Assembly (NCBI GenBank): GCA_019454205.1
Contig: CP075369.1
Location: 2,548,501 to 2,612,500, forward strand
Length of the DNA: 64,000 nt
Reading direction: 5' to 3'
Origin: Xanthobacteraceae bacterium
Lineage (GTDB): Bacteria > Pseudomonadota > Alphaproteobacteria > Rhizobiales > Xanthobacteraceae
Below the pieces are notes generated by a model. The model was not told the DNA's origin and ran no database searches. It saw only the letters and a program-made list of their open reading frames with translations. The position numbers were made by a program, and so were the translations under genes. The stretch's first letter is position 1, and the number at the start of each line of letters is the position of its first letter. Below are positions 16,894 through 25,799 of the stretch, in pieces.

Positions 16894-17568
16894 CTAATCT
16901 TCATAACGGCTTAGTTTATCGAGGTTGAGAACGGTGATCCCGCCGTGCCCGACCCGCAGCAGTTTCTTTTGTTCCAGCGCTTGCAACGCGCCGTTCGCGG
17001 CCTGCCGCGAAACCCCGGAAATCAGGCCGATTTCTTCCTGCGTAATGTCGAGCTGATTATCCGCCTTCGGTACAAGTACGGGATTGCAAAGCCACGCGAT
17101 GTTGCGCGCGACGCGGGCGGTCGCATCCAGCGAGCGGTCGAACTCGACCAGCGCGATGAATTGCCCAATCCGCTCGTTGAATTGCCGCACCAGAAAACGA
17201 TTGAAGCCGGCGCTGTGCTCGAACAGCCAGAAGAACGTGCCCATGTTCATCATGGCAAGGCGCACTTCCCGCAGCGCGACCAGATCGTACTGGCGCGGCT
17301 CGTTCTTCAGGACCGAACCTTCGCCGAACCAGATGCCGGCCCGCATCCCCGCCAGCGTGATGGCCTTGCCCTTCTGCGAAACCGTGCCGAGCCGGACCAG
17401 ACCGGAGATCACCCCGGTCCACGCCTCCATGCGGTCGCCCTTGTGACAGATATACGCACCCTTCGCGAAAGACTTTTCGCTGACGCCGCGGCGTGCGCGC
17501 TCGATCTCTTCCTCGGACAGCTCCGCGGACCAGAAAGCGATCTCGCGGAGACGTTCGGCCGTAATCAT
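16894..17568 (-). CDS. Crp/Fnr family transcriptional regulator
   Basis: The 224-residue regulator has an N-terminal cyclic-nucleotide-type beta roll (about residues 20-120, with GVISGLVRLGTVSQKGKA) and a C-terminal Crp helix-turn-helix (about 165-215: ITQEEIGLISGVSRQAANG). The N-terminal Cys cluster of FNR is absent, so it is not an oxygen-sensing FNR; the ligand is unknown. It starts 15 bases after the indolepyruvate oxidoreductase stop, so the two are probably cotranscribed, and it lies directly upstream of the acyl-CoA synthetase-Liv operon. It is a natural candidate regulator for that operon, though no binding site was recognised. Confidence 0.88.
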   Translation of the reverse strand: MITAERLREIAFWSAELSEEEIERARRGVSEKSFAKGAYICHKGDRMEAWTGVISGLVRLGTVSQKGKAITLAGMRAGIWFGEGSVLKNEPRQYDLVALREVRLAMMNMGTFFWLFEHSAGFNRFLVRQFNERIGQFIALVEFDRSLDATARVARNIAWLCNPVLVPKADNQLDITQEEIGLISGVSRQAANGALQALEQKKLLRVGHGGITVLNLDKLSRYED

Positions 17569-17582
17569 AGGAGAAGAATAAA

Positions 17583-20500
17583 CTACTCCGCCGCCGCCTG
17601 AACAGGCGCAACCTTCGCGGTAGCGGCCTCGTAGCGAGCCAGCAGCGCTTTCTTTTCCGCTTCTGTCTTCACGAGGCTGGCTGCCTTGACCGGACCGAAG
17701 CCGCGGATTTTCTCCGGCAACGCCGCGAGCGCAACGGCAACCGCATGATTGCTGGCGTTCAGCGTGTTGTTGAGTTGTCCGACAAGCGCGCGATAGTCAT
17801 CGACCAGTTTGCGCTCGGTCTTGCGCTCTTCGGAATAGCCGAAGATGTCGAACGCCGTACCGCGCAGAAACTTGAACTTCGCCAGTACGCCGAACGCCTT
17901 GAACATCCAGCCGCCGAACTCGATTTTGCGCGGGCGGCCCGAATTGGGGTCGATGCGCGACAGCAGCGGCGGCGCGAGGTGGACCTTCATCTTGAGGTCG
18001 CCATCGAAGCTGGCCTTCAACTGCTCGGCAAAAGCGCCGTCCGTATAAAGCCGCGCGACTTCATATTCGTCCTTGTACGCCATCAGCTTGAACAGATAGC
18101 GCGCGACCGCATCGGTCAGTGCGGTTTGCCCCGGCATCGCTTTCGCTTCCGCATTGCGCGTCTGCTCGACGAGATCGCGGTAGCGCTTGGCATAAGCCGT
18201 GTTCTGGTACGCGGTGAGAACCTTCTCGCGGCGCGCGATCACTTCATCGAGCGTCTCCGAAAGATGGCGCGCATCGGTCGAAACCTCCGCCGGCTTCGCA
18301 AGGTTGGCGACCGACTGCGGGTCGACCGCAGCGCGGCGGCCCCATTCGAACGCCTGCTTGTTCATCTCGACGGATTCGCCGTTCAGTTCGATCGCGCGCA
18401 TGATCGCGTCATGGCCGATCGGCAGGCCGCCGAGCTGCCAAGCGTAGCCCACAAGAAACATGTTCTGCGTCACCGACGAGCCAAACAGCGCGGCGGAGAG
18501 TTTTGTCGCATCGACGAAATGCGCATGGTCGGCGTCTGCGGCTTTCGCGATTTCGCGCTTCAGACGCTCGGTCGGCAGCGAGAAGTCGGCGTTGCGGGTG
18601 AAGTCGCCCGGCAGCGTTTCATGCGTGTTGACGACCACGGTCGTCTCACCCGAACGCATCGAGGACAGCACTTTCTTCGAGCCGACGGTGACGATGTCGC
18701 CACCAAGGATCAAATGCGCGCCGCGCGCGGGCACGCGGATCGCATAGATGTCGTCGGGGTGATGCGCGAGACGAAGGTGCGAGGCAACCGCCCCACCCTT
18801 CTGCGCGAGGCCCGCCATGTCGATGATGCCGGCGGCCTTGCCTTCGATATGCGCGGCAGTGCCGAGCACCTGCGCGATCGTCACGATGCCGGTGCCGCCA
18901 ATGCCGGTGATGATGACGCCGAAGGTGCCGTTCACTTCCGGCAGTTTCGGTTCGGGCAGCGCGGTCTGCGTTCCCATCGCGCCCGCGACGCCGGCGGCTT
19001 TCTTCAGCTTCGCACCGGAGACGGTGACGAACGAAGGGCAGAAGCCCTTCACGCAGGAGAAGTCTTTATTGCAACTGGTCTGGTCGATGGTGCGCTTGCG
19101 GCCCCATTCGGTTTCCACCGGCTGCACCGAAACGCAGTTCGACTGCACGCCGCAGTCGCCGCAGCCTTCGCAGACCAGTTCGTTGATGATGACGCGCTTG
19201 TCGGGATCGGGGAATTCGCCACGCTTCCTGCGGCGGCGTTTCTCGGCCGCGCAGGTCTGGTCGTAGATCATCGCGGTCGTGCCCGGCGTCTCCGCGAGCA
19301 TGCGCTGGATTTTATCCAGTTCGTCGCGGTGATGGATCGTCATTCCATTCGGGAATTCGATGCTGCGCGGATACTTGTGCGGCTCGTCGGTCACCAGCAC
19401 AAGCTTGGTGACGCCTTCGGCCGCGACCTGGCGTGCAATCGCATCCACCGTCAGCCCGCCTTCGTGGCGCTGGCCGCCGGTCATCGCGACCGCATCGTTG
19501 AACAGGATTTTGTAGGTGATGTTCACGCCCGACGCGATGGCTGCGCGGATCGCGAGAATGCCGGAGTGGTTGTAAGTGCCGTCGCCGAGATTCTGGAAAA
19601 CGTGGTTGCGCTTCGAGAACGGCGCTTCGCCGACCCAGTTCGCGCCTTCCGCGCCCATGTGCGTGAAGCCCATGGTGTTGCGGTTCATCCAGATCGCCAT
19701 CGTATGACAGCCGATGCCCGCATAGGCGCGCATGCCTTCCGGCACCACGGTCGACGTGTTGTGCGGACAGCCGGAGCAGAAATACGGCGTGCGGGTCGCA
19801 ACGTCATTCGTCTGCGAAAGCGCTTCCTGTGCCTGCTTCAGACGGCTGACGTTTTCCGCCATCGCATCGTTGTGCGCGCGGCGCAGAATGCGCTCGCCGA
19901 TGGCGATTGCGATGTCGTTCGGATCGAGCGCACCCTTCGCCGGGAACAGCCACTCGCCCTGCTCGTTCTTTTTTCCCACAACAACCGGCTGGTTCGCTGT
20001 GCCGTAGAGTTCCTCGCGCACCTGCACTTCGAGCAGCGAGCGCTTTTCCTCGACCACGATGATGAGGTCGAGGCCTTTGGCGAAATCTTTCAGTTCGCCC
20101 GGATCCATCGGCCACGGACAGCCGATCTTGAACAGGCGGATGCCGAGTTCGTTGGCCTTCACCTCGTCGATGCCGAGTTCGTCGAGCGCGAGACGCACGT
20201 CGAGATAGCTTTTGCCGGTCGTGACAATGCCGATCTTCGCATTCGGACCGCCGGACATGATGATCTTGTTGATGCCGTTCGCGCGAATGTAAGCGAGCAT
20301 CGCCTCGCGCTTGTTCTCGTGCAGCCGCGCTTCCTGCGCCAACGCGCCGTCGATGCGGCGGATGTTGAGGCCGCCCGGCGGCATCTTGAAATCGGGGATA
20401 TTGATCTTCACGCGGTCGGGCGAGACATCGACCACGGCGGTCGACTCGATCGTTTCCTTCACGCACTTGATGCCGACCCAGGTGCCGCAGAAGCGCGACA

Positions 20501-21068
20501 TCGCGAAGCCATGCAGGCCGTAGTCGATCAGCTCCTGCACGCCCGCCGGATTCAAAATCGGAATCATCACGTCGACGAAATGGAATTCCGACTGGTGCGC
20601 GGTGGTGGAAGATTCGCAGGTGTGGTCGTCGCCCATCAGCGCGAGCACGCCGCCGTTCTTCGACGTGCCCGCGAAGTTCGCGTGGCGGAAGGCGTCGCCG
20701 GTGCGGTCCACGCCCGGACCCTTGCCGTACCAGATGCCGAACACGCCATCGAACTTGCCTTCGCCGGTAAGCTCGGCCTGCTGCGAACCCCAGAGCGCGG
20801 TGGCGGCGAGGTCTTCGTTCAGACCCGCCTGAAACTTCACGTCGCTTTTTTCAAGCGTACGCTTCGCGCGCATGAATTGCTGGTCGAGGCCGCCAAGCGG
20901 CGAGCCGCGATAGCCGGTGACATAACCGGCGGTGTTCTTGCCGCCGAGGCGGTCGCGCTCTTTCTGCATGAGCGTCAACCGCACGATGGCCTGCGTGCCG
21001 GAGAGGAAAACCAGCGGTTTCGAGAGGTCGTATTTGTCGTCGAGCGAGACGTTCTGGTTCTTCGCCAT
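17583..21068 (-). CDS. Indolepyruvate:ferredoxin oxidoreductase, fused alpha-beta form
   Basis: This 1161-residue enzyme oxidatively decarboxylates aryl (or branched) 2-oxo acids to acyl-CoA using thiamine diphosphate and ferredoxin. The N-terminal half matches IorA (TGYRGSPLGGLDQQ; later the TPP-domain stretch NLGDGTYNHSGILAIRAA). A ferredoxin-like cluster segment (CEGCGDCGVQSNC, about residues 630-645, and CVKGFCPSF) follows. The C-terminal part is the IorB/gamma domain (GIGGTGIVTIAQVLG). The ATG at 21068 gives the normal start; the frame is open nine codons further. The single-chain form is common in aerobic alphaproteobacteria. The neighbouring regulator and ligases suggest aromatic amino acid or arylacetate breakdown. 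Confidence 0.93.
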   Translation of the reverse strand: MAKNQNVSLDDKYDLSKPLVFLSGTQAIVRLTLMQKERDRLGGKNTAGYVTGYRGSPLGGLDQQFMRAKRTLEKSDVKFQAGLNEDLAATALWGSQQAELTGEGKFDGVFGIWYGKGPGVDRTGDAFRHANFAGTSKNGGVLALMGDDHTCESSTTAHQSEFHFVDVMIPILNPAGVQELIDYGLHGFAMSRFCGTWVGIKCVKETIESTAVVDVSPDRVKINIPDFKMPPGGLNIRRIDGALAQEARLHENKREAMLAYIRANGINKIIMSGGPNAKIGIVTTGKSYLDVRLALDELGIDEVKANELGIRLFKIGCPWPMDPGELKDFAKGLDLIIVVEEKRSLLEVQVREELYGTANQPVVVGKKNEQGEWLFPAKGALDPNDIAIAIGERILRRAHNDAMAENVSRLKQAQEALSQTNDVATRTPYFCSGCPHNTSTVVPEGMRAYAGIGCHTMAIWMNRNTMGFTHMGAEGANWVGEAPFSKRNHVFQNLGDGTYNHSGILAIRAAIASGVNITYKILFNDAVAMTGGQRHEGGLTVDAIARQVAAEGVTKLVLVTDEPHKYPRSIEFPNGMTIHHRDELDKIQRMLAETPGTTAMIYDQTCAAEKRRRRKRGEFPDPDKRVIINELVCEGCGDCGVQSNCVSVQPVETEWGRKRTIDQTSCNKDFSCVKGFCPSFVTVSGAKLKKAAGVAGAMGTQTALPEPKLPEVNGTFGVIITGIGGTGIVTIAQVLGTAAHIEGKAAGIIDMAGLAQKGGAVASHLRLAHHPDDIYAIRVPARGAHLILGGDIVTVGSKKVLSSMRSGETTVVVNTHETLPGDFTRNADFSLPTERLKREIAKAADADHAHFVDATKLSAALFGSSVTQNMFLVGYAWQLGGLPIGHDAIMRAIELNGESVEMNKQAFEWGRRAAVDPQSVANLAKPAEVSTDARHLSETLDEVIARREKVLTAYQNTAYAKRYRDLVEQTRNAEAKAMPGQTALTDAVARYLFKLMAYKDEYEVARLYTDGAFAEQLKASFDGDLKMKVHLAPPLLSRIDPNSGRPRKIEFGGWMFKAFGVLAKFKFLRGTAFDIFGYSEERKTERKLVDDYRALVGQLNNTLNASNHAVAVALAALPEKIRGFGPVKAASLVKTEAEKKALLARYEAATAKVAPVQAAAE

Positions 21069-21264
21069 GCGCGGGAACCGCCTCCCGGCGGTCAAACGGG
21101 GCTGATTCGGGTGCGAACCCTACTTTTTAAGTAGTCCAAGGCTCGCATAGCGCCAGACCCCGCGCAATTTCGTTATCCATGCAGGGGCTGCAACGAAATT
21201 GCCGCCAACATGCGCTGCTCGCAACTTGGCGCAACGCAGCAGAAGGAGGCACTCGCAAGAGGCA

Positions 21265-22311
21265 TCAGAACGGCAGCAGGCGCTCGTAGGCGAGGAAGCC
21301 GAACAGGAGCAGCAGTCCGAGCGCAATCACGATCAGCGCCCCGAACACCTCGATGGCGCGCAGCATCAGTTCGCCGCGACCGCCCATCGCCCCGGCAAGG
21401 TGGACTGCAATCCCCTTGCCAAACACCGCGAGCAGCGCAATCGCCGTGACCGTGATGGCGACACCAGCACCCATCGCGAAGGTCGCGGCGACGCCGATCA
21501 GGAAAATCCCCTGCGCCAGCGCGAACACCAGAACGAGGATCGCGCCGGAACACGGACGCAGGCCCGCGGCGACGGCCGCAATCATCCCGCGCCGGAACCA
21601 GTCCTTGCCTTCCAGTTCCTTCGGCTCCGGCCCGTGGGAATGGTCGTGATGCGCGTGATCGTGGGAGTGATCGTGATGATGATGATCATGTGCATGAGCG
21701 TGGGCATGACCGTGATCGTGCGCATGACCATGATGATGCCCATGGTCATGGCCGCCTTCACCCCGCCACGCGGCCACGAATGCCGAACCCTTTTTCCAGA
21801 GTAGATAAAGCCCCAGCAGCACGATCAGCGAATAGGCGACGATCTCGATCACCGTCGCGGCCTGACTCATACGCCGCGCCGTGGTGCCGAGGACCAGCAC
21901 CGCGATCCCGACGAACACCACCGCGACGGTCGCCTGCACGAAGGCGGAAACGGCGGCGAGCAGCGCGCCACGTTTCCACGTCGCGTTGTCCGCCAGCATG
22001 TAAGAAGCGATCACCGCTTTGCCGTGACCCGGGCCGGCGGCATGGAAGATGCCGTAGAGAAAGGAAATCGTGATCAGCCCCCACGCCGCCGAGCCGTCGG
22101 CCTTCGCCGCTTTAATGGCGCTGGTGAGTTGCTGATAGAACGCCGCCTGCTGCGCGAAGATCCAGCCGAAGAAACCGCTCGCCGACGGCGGGGCCGCGCG
22201 CGGCGGTCCGAACGCGGATTGCGCGAGCACATCCGAAAGCCCCGCGGCACACAACAACGCCAGCAACGCCAACGCACAGGCCGCCTTCCAGTGATGACGC
22301 ACAGGATTCAA
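21265..22311 (-). CDS. NicO-family nickel/cobalt transporter with His-rich loop
   Basis: This 348-residue membrane protein has the NicO/RcnA signatures HAAGPGHGKAVIASYM and GLRPCSGAILVLVFALAQG. An N-terminal signal-like helix is followed by about seven membrane segments. Between them a cytoplasmic or periplasmic loop at about residues 185-226 contains 23 His among some 42 residues, alternating with Asp, Ala and Gly, a probable metal-binding filter. It could export (RcnA-like) or import nickel/cobalt; the sequence does not decide. It starts seven bases after the DUF1007 gene, its common partner, so the two form an operon. Confidence 0.88.
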   Translation of the reverse strand: MNPVRHHWKAACALALLALLCAAGLSDVLAQSAFGPPRAAPPSASGFFGWIFAQQAAFYQQLTSAIKAAKADGSAAWGLITISFLYGIFHAAGPGHGKAVIASYMLADNATWKRGALLAAVSAFVQATVAVVFVGIAVLVLGTTARRMSQAATVIEIVAYSLIVLLGLYLLWKKGSAFVAAWRGEGGHDHGHHHGHAHDHGHAHAHAHDHHHHDHSHDHAHHDHSHGPEPKELEGKDWFRRGMIAAVAAGLRPCSGAILVLVFALAQGIFLIGVAATFAMGAGVAITVTAIALLAVFGKGIAVHLAGAMGGRGELMLRAIEVFGALIVIALGLLLLFGFLAYERLLPF

Positions 22312-22318
22312 GGGCGGC

Positions 22319-22960
22319 CTACCGGCACTTCACGGTGATGCGGTTCGCGAACTGCGCGCCGAACTGGCTCGCGGAGTTCAGCTGATTGAAGAACGATTCC
22401 GATAGCGGCGCCTGCGCAGGATTCGTGTCGGGGCGCTTGATCTCGGTCGTGCAGTTGCTGGCCGCGCCGGTCAGCTTCGCGGGGTCGTTCTCGGCAAGCG
22501 CAAACGCGATGAAGTAGGTTGGATCGTAGATACCGAGCGAGAGGTCGCCCTTTCCCTTCACCGCCTTCACCGGCAGCGTGAAGCGCACGGTGAGCAGCTT
22601 GTCCTTGTATTCCATGTAGTAGTCGACCGGCTCGCCGAGCGTGAGGTCGGCCTCGCCCACTTTGGGGAAGGTGAAGTAGCCGAACTCTTTCAGCGACTCC
22701 ATGTTCACCTTGGCAAGCTCCGCCAGTTCCTCGCGCGAGAATACGCCGTCCTTGTTGGTGTCGAGGCCCTGCGTCGCAAACTCGGAGAACACCTCGTCGA
22801 ACGTCCAGGTGTGGCGAATGGCCTTGAGCGTGCCGTCGGGCGCGAAGATCAGTTCGCTCTGCGACGTCACCTGCAAATGCGGATGCGCGGACGCAGGCGC
22901 AGCGGCCATGCCGAGCGCAGCGGCAATCAAGGCGGCGTAAAGAAAGCGTCTCAGAGCCAT
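22319..22960 (-). CDS. DUF1007 family periplasmic protein with EF-hand-like motif
   Basis: The 213-residue product begins with a signal peptide (MALRRFLYAALIAAALGM, cut at ASAHPHL), leaving a His near the new N-terminus, typical of DUF1007. At about residues 67-79 it holds an EF-hand-like loop, DTNKDGVFSREEL, so it may bind calcium or another divalent ion. I chose ATG 22960 because GAGG precedes it and the signal peptide begins there. DUF1007 genes regularly sit beside NicO transporters, as here, and are presumed to be periplasmic metal-handling partners. Biochemical function is unproven. Confidence 0.85.
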   Translation of the reverse strand: MALRRFLYAALIAAALGMAAAPASAHPHLQVTSQSELIFAPDGTLKAIRHTWTFDEVFSEFATQGLDTNKDGVFSREELAELAKVNMESLKEFGYFTFPKVGEADLTLGEPVDYYMEYKDKLLTVRFTLPVKAVKGKGDLSLGIYDPTYFIAFALAENDPAKLTGAASNCTTEIKRPDTNPAQAPLSESFFNQLNSASQFGAQFANRITVKCR

Positions 22961-23035
22961 TCCGGCCTCGCGTTCGTTCGCACCGGACAAGGCGCGTGAA
23001 GTCGGGCGAAAAGGCGGCGCGTCAGCGCTCGCTGG

Positions 23036-23569
23036 CTATTGAATCACGTAAACCGGCGCGCCGACCGCGACCCGCTCGAACAGGTCGGTGACGTCCGCGT
23101 TCAGCATGCGGAAACATCCGCTGGACGACGCCGATCCGATCGAACCCGGCGCGTTGGTGCCGTGGATGCGGTATTCGCTCCAGCCGAGATAGATCGCGCG
23201 CACGCCGAGCGGATTGCTCGGACCGGGACCGACATAACGCGGCGCGCCGGCGGCACGCATGCGCGCGGTCGGGTACCAGCCGGGATTTTTGGTCTTCATG
23301 CTGACCCAGCTCTGCCCGGTCCAGCCGAAACCGACCTTGCCGGTCGCGATGCGGTAGATCAGCGCGCGGCCGTTGCCGAGCGAGTAGTAGAGCTTGCGCT
23401 CGCTGGTCTTGATGACGATGGCGCCCATCGGATAGTCGCCGTCGAGTTCGCCCTCGACCGGACCCGTGGCCTGCGATTTCGGCAGCGCGACCTGCTTGGT
23501 GCGAGCCTCCGCGGGCGCGGCGGTAACAAGAAGAGAGAGGGCGATAGCCCCGAAAACCCAGCGCAGCAT
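23036..23569 (-). CDS. L,D-transpeptidase (YkuD domain)
   Basis: The 177-residue exported enzyme should form 3-3 crosslinks in peptidoglycan or attach proteins to it. It has a signal peptide (about residues 1-22) and a YkuD domain with the catalytic signature in order: HGTNAPGSIG with the conserved His at 136, then SSGCFRM with the nucleophile Cys at 152. The ATG at 23569 starts the signal peptide; an open frame extends 14 codons upstream without signal character. It has no LysM or peptidoglycan-binding domain, unlike larger members. It lies 75 bases upstream of the DUF1007-NicO pair, probably unrelated in function. Confidence 0.93.
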   Translation of the reverse strand: MLRWVFGAIALSLLVTAAPAEARTKQVALPKSQATGPVEGELDGDYPMGAIVIKTSERKLYYSLGNGRALIYRIATGKVGFGWTGQSWVSMKTKNPGWYPTARMRAAGAPRYVGPGPSNPLGVRAIYLGWSEYRIHGTNAPGSIGSASSSGCFRMLNADVTDLFERVAVGAPVYVIQ

Positions 23570-23665
23570 ATTCCCAGCCTTCGATCTGTCCCCGTCCGGA
23601 CACTGAATCATAGAGTAACCGGCCCCGGCAACGGGCCAACCTACAATCCCGTGATGAATCGGGAG

Positions 23666-25255
23666 TTATGTGGCCGCCGCGCCACCGTCCGAGCGGGGAT
23701 CGTGCGCCCCTTCGACCTTCTTGCCGTCGAACAGCACCCCTCCGGCATGGCCGAGGTACTCGGAATAGTCCTCCAGCACCGCCACGTCGTGCCCGGCCTT
23801 CATTAACCGTTCCACGACTTCCGGGGCGAAGCGCGATTCAAGGCGAAGGTTCATGATCTTGGAACCCCACGTCTTGCCGAGGATCCAGCGCGGCCGGTCG
23901 ATGGCCTCCGCGAGCGGCACGCCGTTGAAGGCGAAGCGCGAGAAGATCGCGCCGATGGTCTGCGGCTGGCCGTCGCCGCCCATGGTGCCGAAGCCCAGCG
24001 CGCGGCCGTCGTCGAAGTTCGCCATCATCGGGGTCAGCGTGTGGAGCGGCTTGCGGCCCGGCTCCAGCGGATTCTTCGCCTTCGGATCGAGCGAGAAGCT
24101 GGCACCACGGTTCTGCATCAGCACGCCGGTTTTCGGCAGCACGCAGCCGGAGCCGAATTCCCAGAAGATCGACTGGATATAAGAGACGACATAGCCGTTG
24201 GAATCCGCAGCACCCAGCCAGATGGTGTCGCCCTCGCCGGCCGGCATCGGCCACGGCGCGGCGCGGTCTTTCTTCACCGCCGCCGCTTCGCGCTGGAGCG
24301 CCTCGTCGGTCAGCCAGTCGGCCGGGTTGTCGGTCAGCTTCTCGAAGGCGGTCGAAACCTTGTCGCGCACCCTGAACGCCCGCTTGGTCGCTTCCACCAG
24401 CGCGTGGACGTACTCGAAGGTCTCCGCCTTCGGCGCGCCGAGCCGCTCGTAGAGACCGAGGATCATCAGGGTCGGGAGGCCCGGCGTCGGCGGCTGGCAA
24501 CCGAACACGGTCGCGTCGCGCACGCGCAGCGACAACGGCTCGCGCAGTTCCGCCCGATATTTCTGGAGATCCTCGCGCGTCACCGGCGAGCCGATGGCCT
24601 CAAGGTCGGCCGCGATCTCGCGGCCGATGTCGCCGCGGTAGAAATCGTCCAGCCCGGCGCGGCCGAGCTGCTCGAACGTGTCCGGCAGCTTGCCTGAGTT
24701 CAGCCGCGCGCCCTTCGGCTGCGCCTTCCCGCCCGGCGTGAAGGTCTCCGAGAAGCCCGGAGCGGCGATGGCGAGCGTGCGGTCTTGCAGGAAGCGCCAC
24801 GCCAGCGACGACGACACCGGGTAGCCCTCGCGGGCGATGGCGATGGCGCGCTCCAGGAGCCGCTTCAATGGCATCTTGCCGCCCGCCTGCTTCGCAGCTT
24901 CCAGCGCCAGCATCCAGCCGCCGATCGCGCCCGGCACGGTACACGCGGCGAGCGGCCCGCGTTCCGGCACCATGTCGTGCCCGGCGGCGCGGTAGCGCGC
25001 GATGGTCGCGTTGGCTCCGGCGAAACCGCACGCCTCGATGTAGCGGACGAGGCCGGACGGCTCCCGGATGAGCCAGAAACCGTCGCCGCCGATGTGGTTC
25101 ATGTGGGGATAGGCCGAGACGATGGCGCTCGCGGCGGCGAGCGCCGCCTCGATGGCGTTGCCACCCTCGGCGAGCACGTCGCGGCCCGCTTCGGCAGCGA
25201 GAGTATGGGGCGCGGCGACGACGCCACGGTGGCCTTCAGCGCGTAGTTCGGTCAT
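23666..25255 (-). CDS. Gamma-glutamyltransferase family protein (Ntn hydrolase)
   Basis: The 529-residue protein has the gamma-glutamyltranspeptidase fold: an N-terminal large-subunit segment (VSAYPHMNHIGGDGFWL, FGCQPPTPGLPTLMILG) and a small-subunit segment starting at the presumed nucleophile Thr near residue 344 (EGDTIWLGAADSNG). The glycine-rich oxyanion region is FGTMGGDGQPQTIGAIF. These proteins self-cleave before the Thr. No signal peptide is seen, so it probably acts in the cytoplasm, unlike Ggt of glutathione recycling; cephalosporin acylase-like or other gamma-glutamyl/acyl amidase activity is possible. It diverges from a small membrane protein gene. Confidence 0.88.
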   Translation of the reverse strand: MTELRAEGHRGVVAAPHTLAAEAGRDVLAEGGNAIEAALAAASAIVSAYPHMNHIGGDGFWLIREPSGLVRYIEACGFAGANATIARYRAAGHDMVPERGPLAACTVPGAIGGWMLALEAAKQAGGKMPLKRLLERAIAIAREGYPVSSSLAWRFLQDRTLAIAAPGFSETFTPGGKAQPKGARLNSGKLPDTFEQLGRAGLDDFYRGDIGREIAADLEAIGSPVTREDLQKYRAELREPLSLRVRDATVFGCQPPTPGLPTLMILGLYERLGAPKAETFEYVHALVEATKRAFRVRDKVSTAFEKLTDNPADWLTDEALQREAAAVKKDRAAPWPMPAGEGDTIWLGAADSNGYVVSYIQSIFWEFGSGCVLPKTGVLMQNRGASFSLDPKAKNPLEPGRKPLHTLTPMMANFDDGRALGFGTMGGDGQPQTIGAIFSRFAFNGVPLAEAIDRPRWILGKTWGSKIMNLRLESRFAPEVVERLMKAGHDVAVLEDYSEYLGHAGGVLFDGKKVEGAHDPRSDGGAAAT

Positions 25256-25402
25256 TTCAGCTCCGGATTGGACGAGGCGTAGGAGGCGCGGCCGCGCTTG
25301 CTTTGCACGGTCTTTGCCGCCAGATTGCCCGCCATCTTAAGGACTTATGGTGGAACTACTACCCGCCGCCACGCCAACGCCGCATTCCGAGGACGCAAGA
25401 CG

Positions 25403-25654
25403 ATGACCGACGCCGTGAACAAGCCCGGCAAGTTCAACTGGGCCAACCTCATCACCATCATCAGCGCCGCGATCCTGATCGGCGTCGAGGTGATCGGCAT
25501 CGGCATCGCCACGGGCTGGGCGCTCGCGACACTTTTCGGCCTTGGCACGACCATCGAGTACACACTGATGGCTCTGTTCGGCCTTAGCGCGCTGGTCTTC
25601 ACCTGGTACTTCGTGCGCAACGCGGCTCGCATCGAGCCGATCATCGAGCGCTGA
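25403..25654 (+). CDS. Small two-helix membrane protein, unknown function
   Basis: This 83-residue protein has two hydrophobic helices (about residues 14-40 and 45-70) with a short Gly-rich turn (GLGTTIEYT) and basic/acidic ends (NAARIEPIIER). The ATG at 25403 is chosen as the first Met giving a short soluble N-terminus; an open frame begins further upstream but overlaps the spacer of the divergent gene. Codon usage matches the neighbours. No recognised domain is visible. It stands alone between the divergent GGT-family gene and the polyamine locus. Confidence 0.7.
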   Translation: MTDAVNKPGKFNWANLITIISAAILIGVEVIGIGIATGWALATLFGLGTTIEYTLMALFGLSALVFTWYFVRNAARIEPIIER

Positions 25655-25762
25655 GCGCGCCGCTCGCGCTTCCGACTCTTAACGCGCGTTTACGAACGAC
25701 TCCCGGCGACGCCGAGCACGACTTCGCGCGCGAAAAAACTGCGCACGCGCGAAGATTCTCTA

Positions 25763-25791
25763 TTGCATCGAAAGTCCATTTCTCTTATTTG
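25763..25791 (+). promoter_or_regulatory. Possible promoter before the polyamine leader
   Basis: TTGCAT at 25763-25768 and TATTTG at 25786-25791 are 17 bases apart within a locally AT-richer stretch of the 531-base gene-free gap (25655-26185). Transcription would start close to 25798-25800, just where the structured leader begins. The match to sigma-70 consensus is partial. The earlier part of the gap (25655-25760) holds only a GC-rich imperfect inverted repeat and no convincing gene. Confidence 0.3.
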
Positions 25792-25799
25792 CGCAGTTG

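Noticed and set aside
17745..21134. A very long plus-strand open frame (about 1100 codons) opposite the indolepyruvate oxidoreductase
   Set aside because: It is Arg/His/Ala-rich without domains and mirrors the codon bias of the real minus-strand gene, a usual artefact of GC-rich DNA.
21636..21760. A tandem repeat or CRISPR-like element in CATGATG-type repeats
   Set aside because: The repetition is the codon pattern of the His/Asp-rich loop in the NicO protein; there are no spacers or repeat units.
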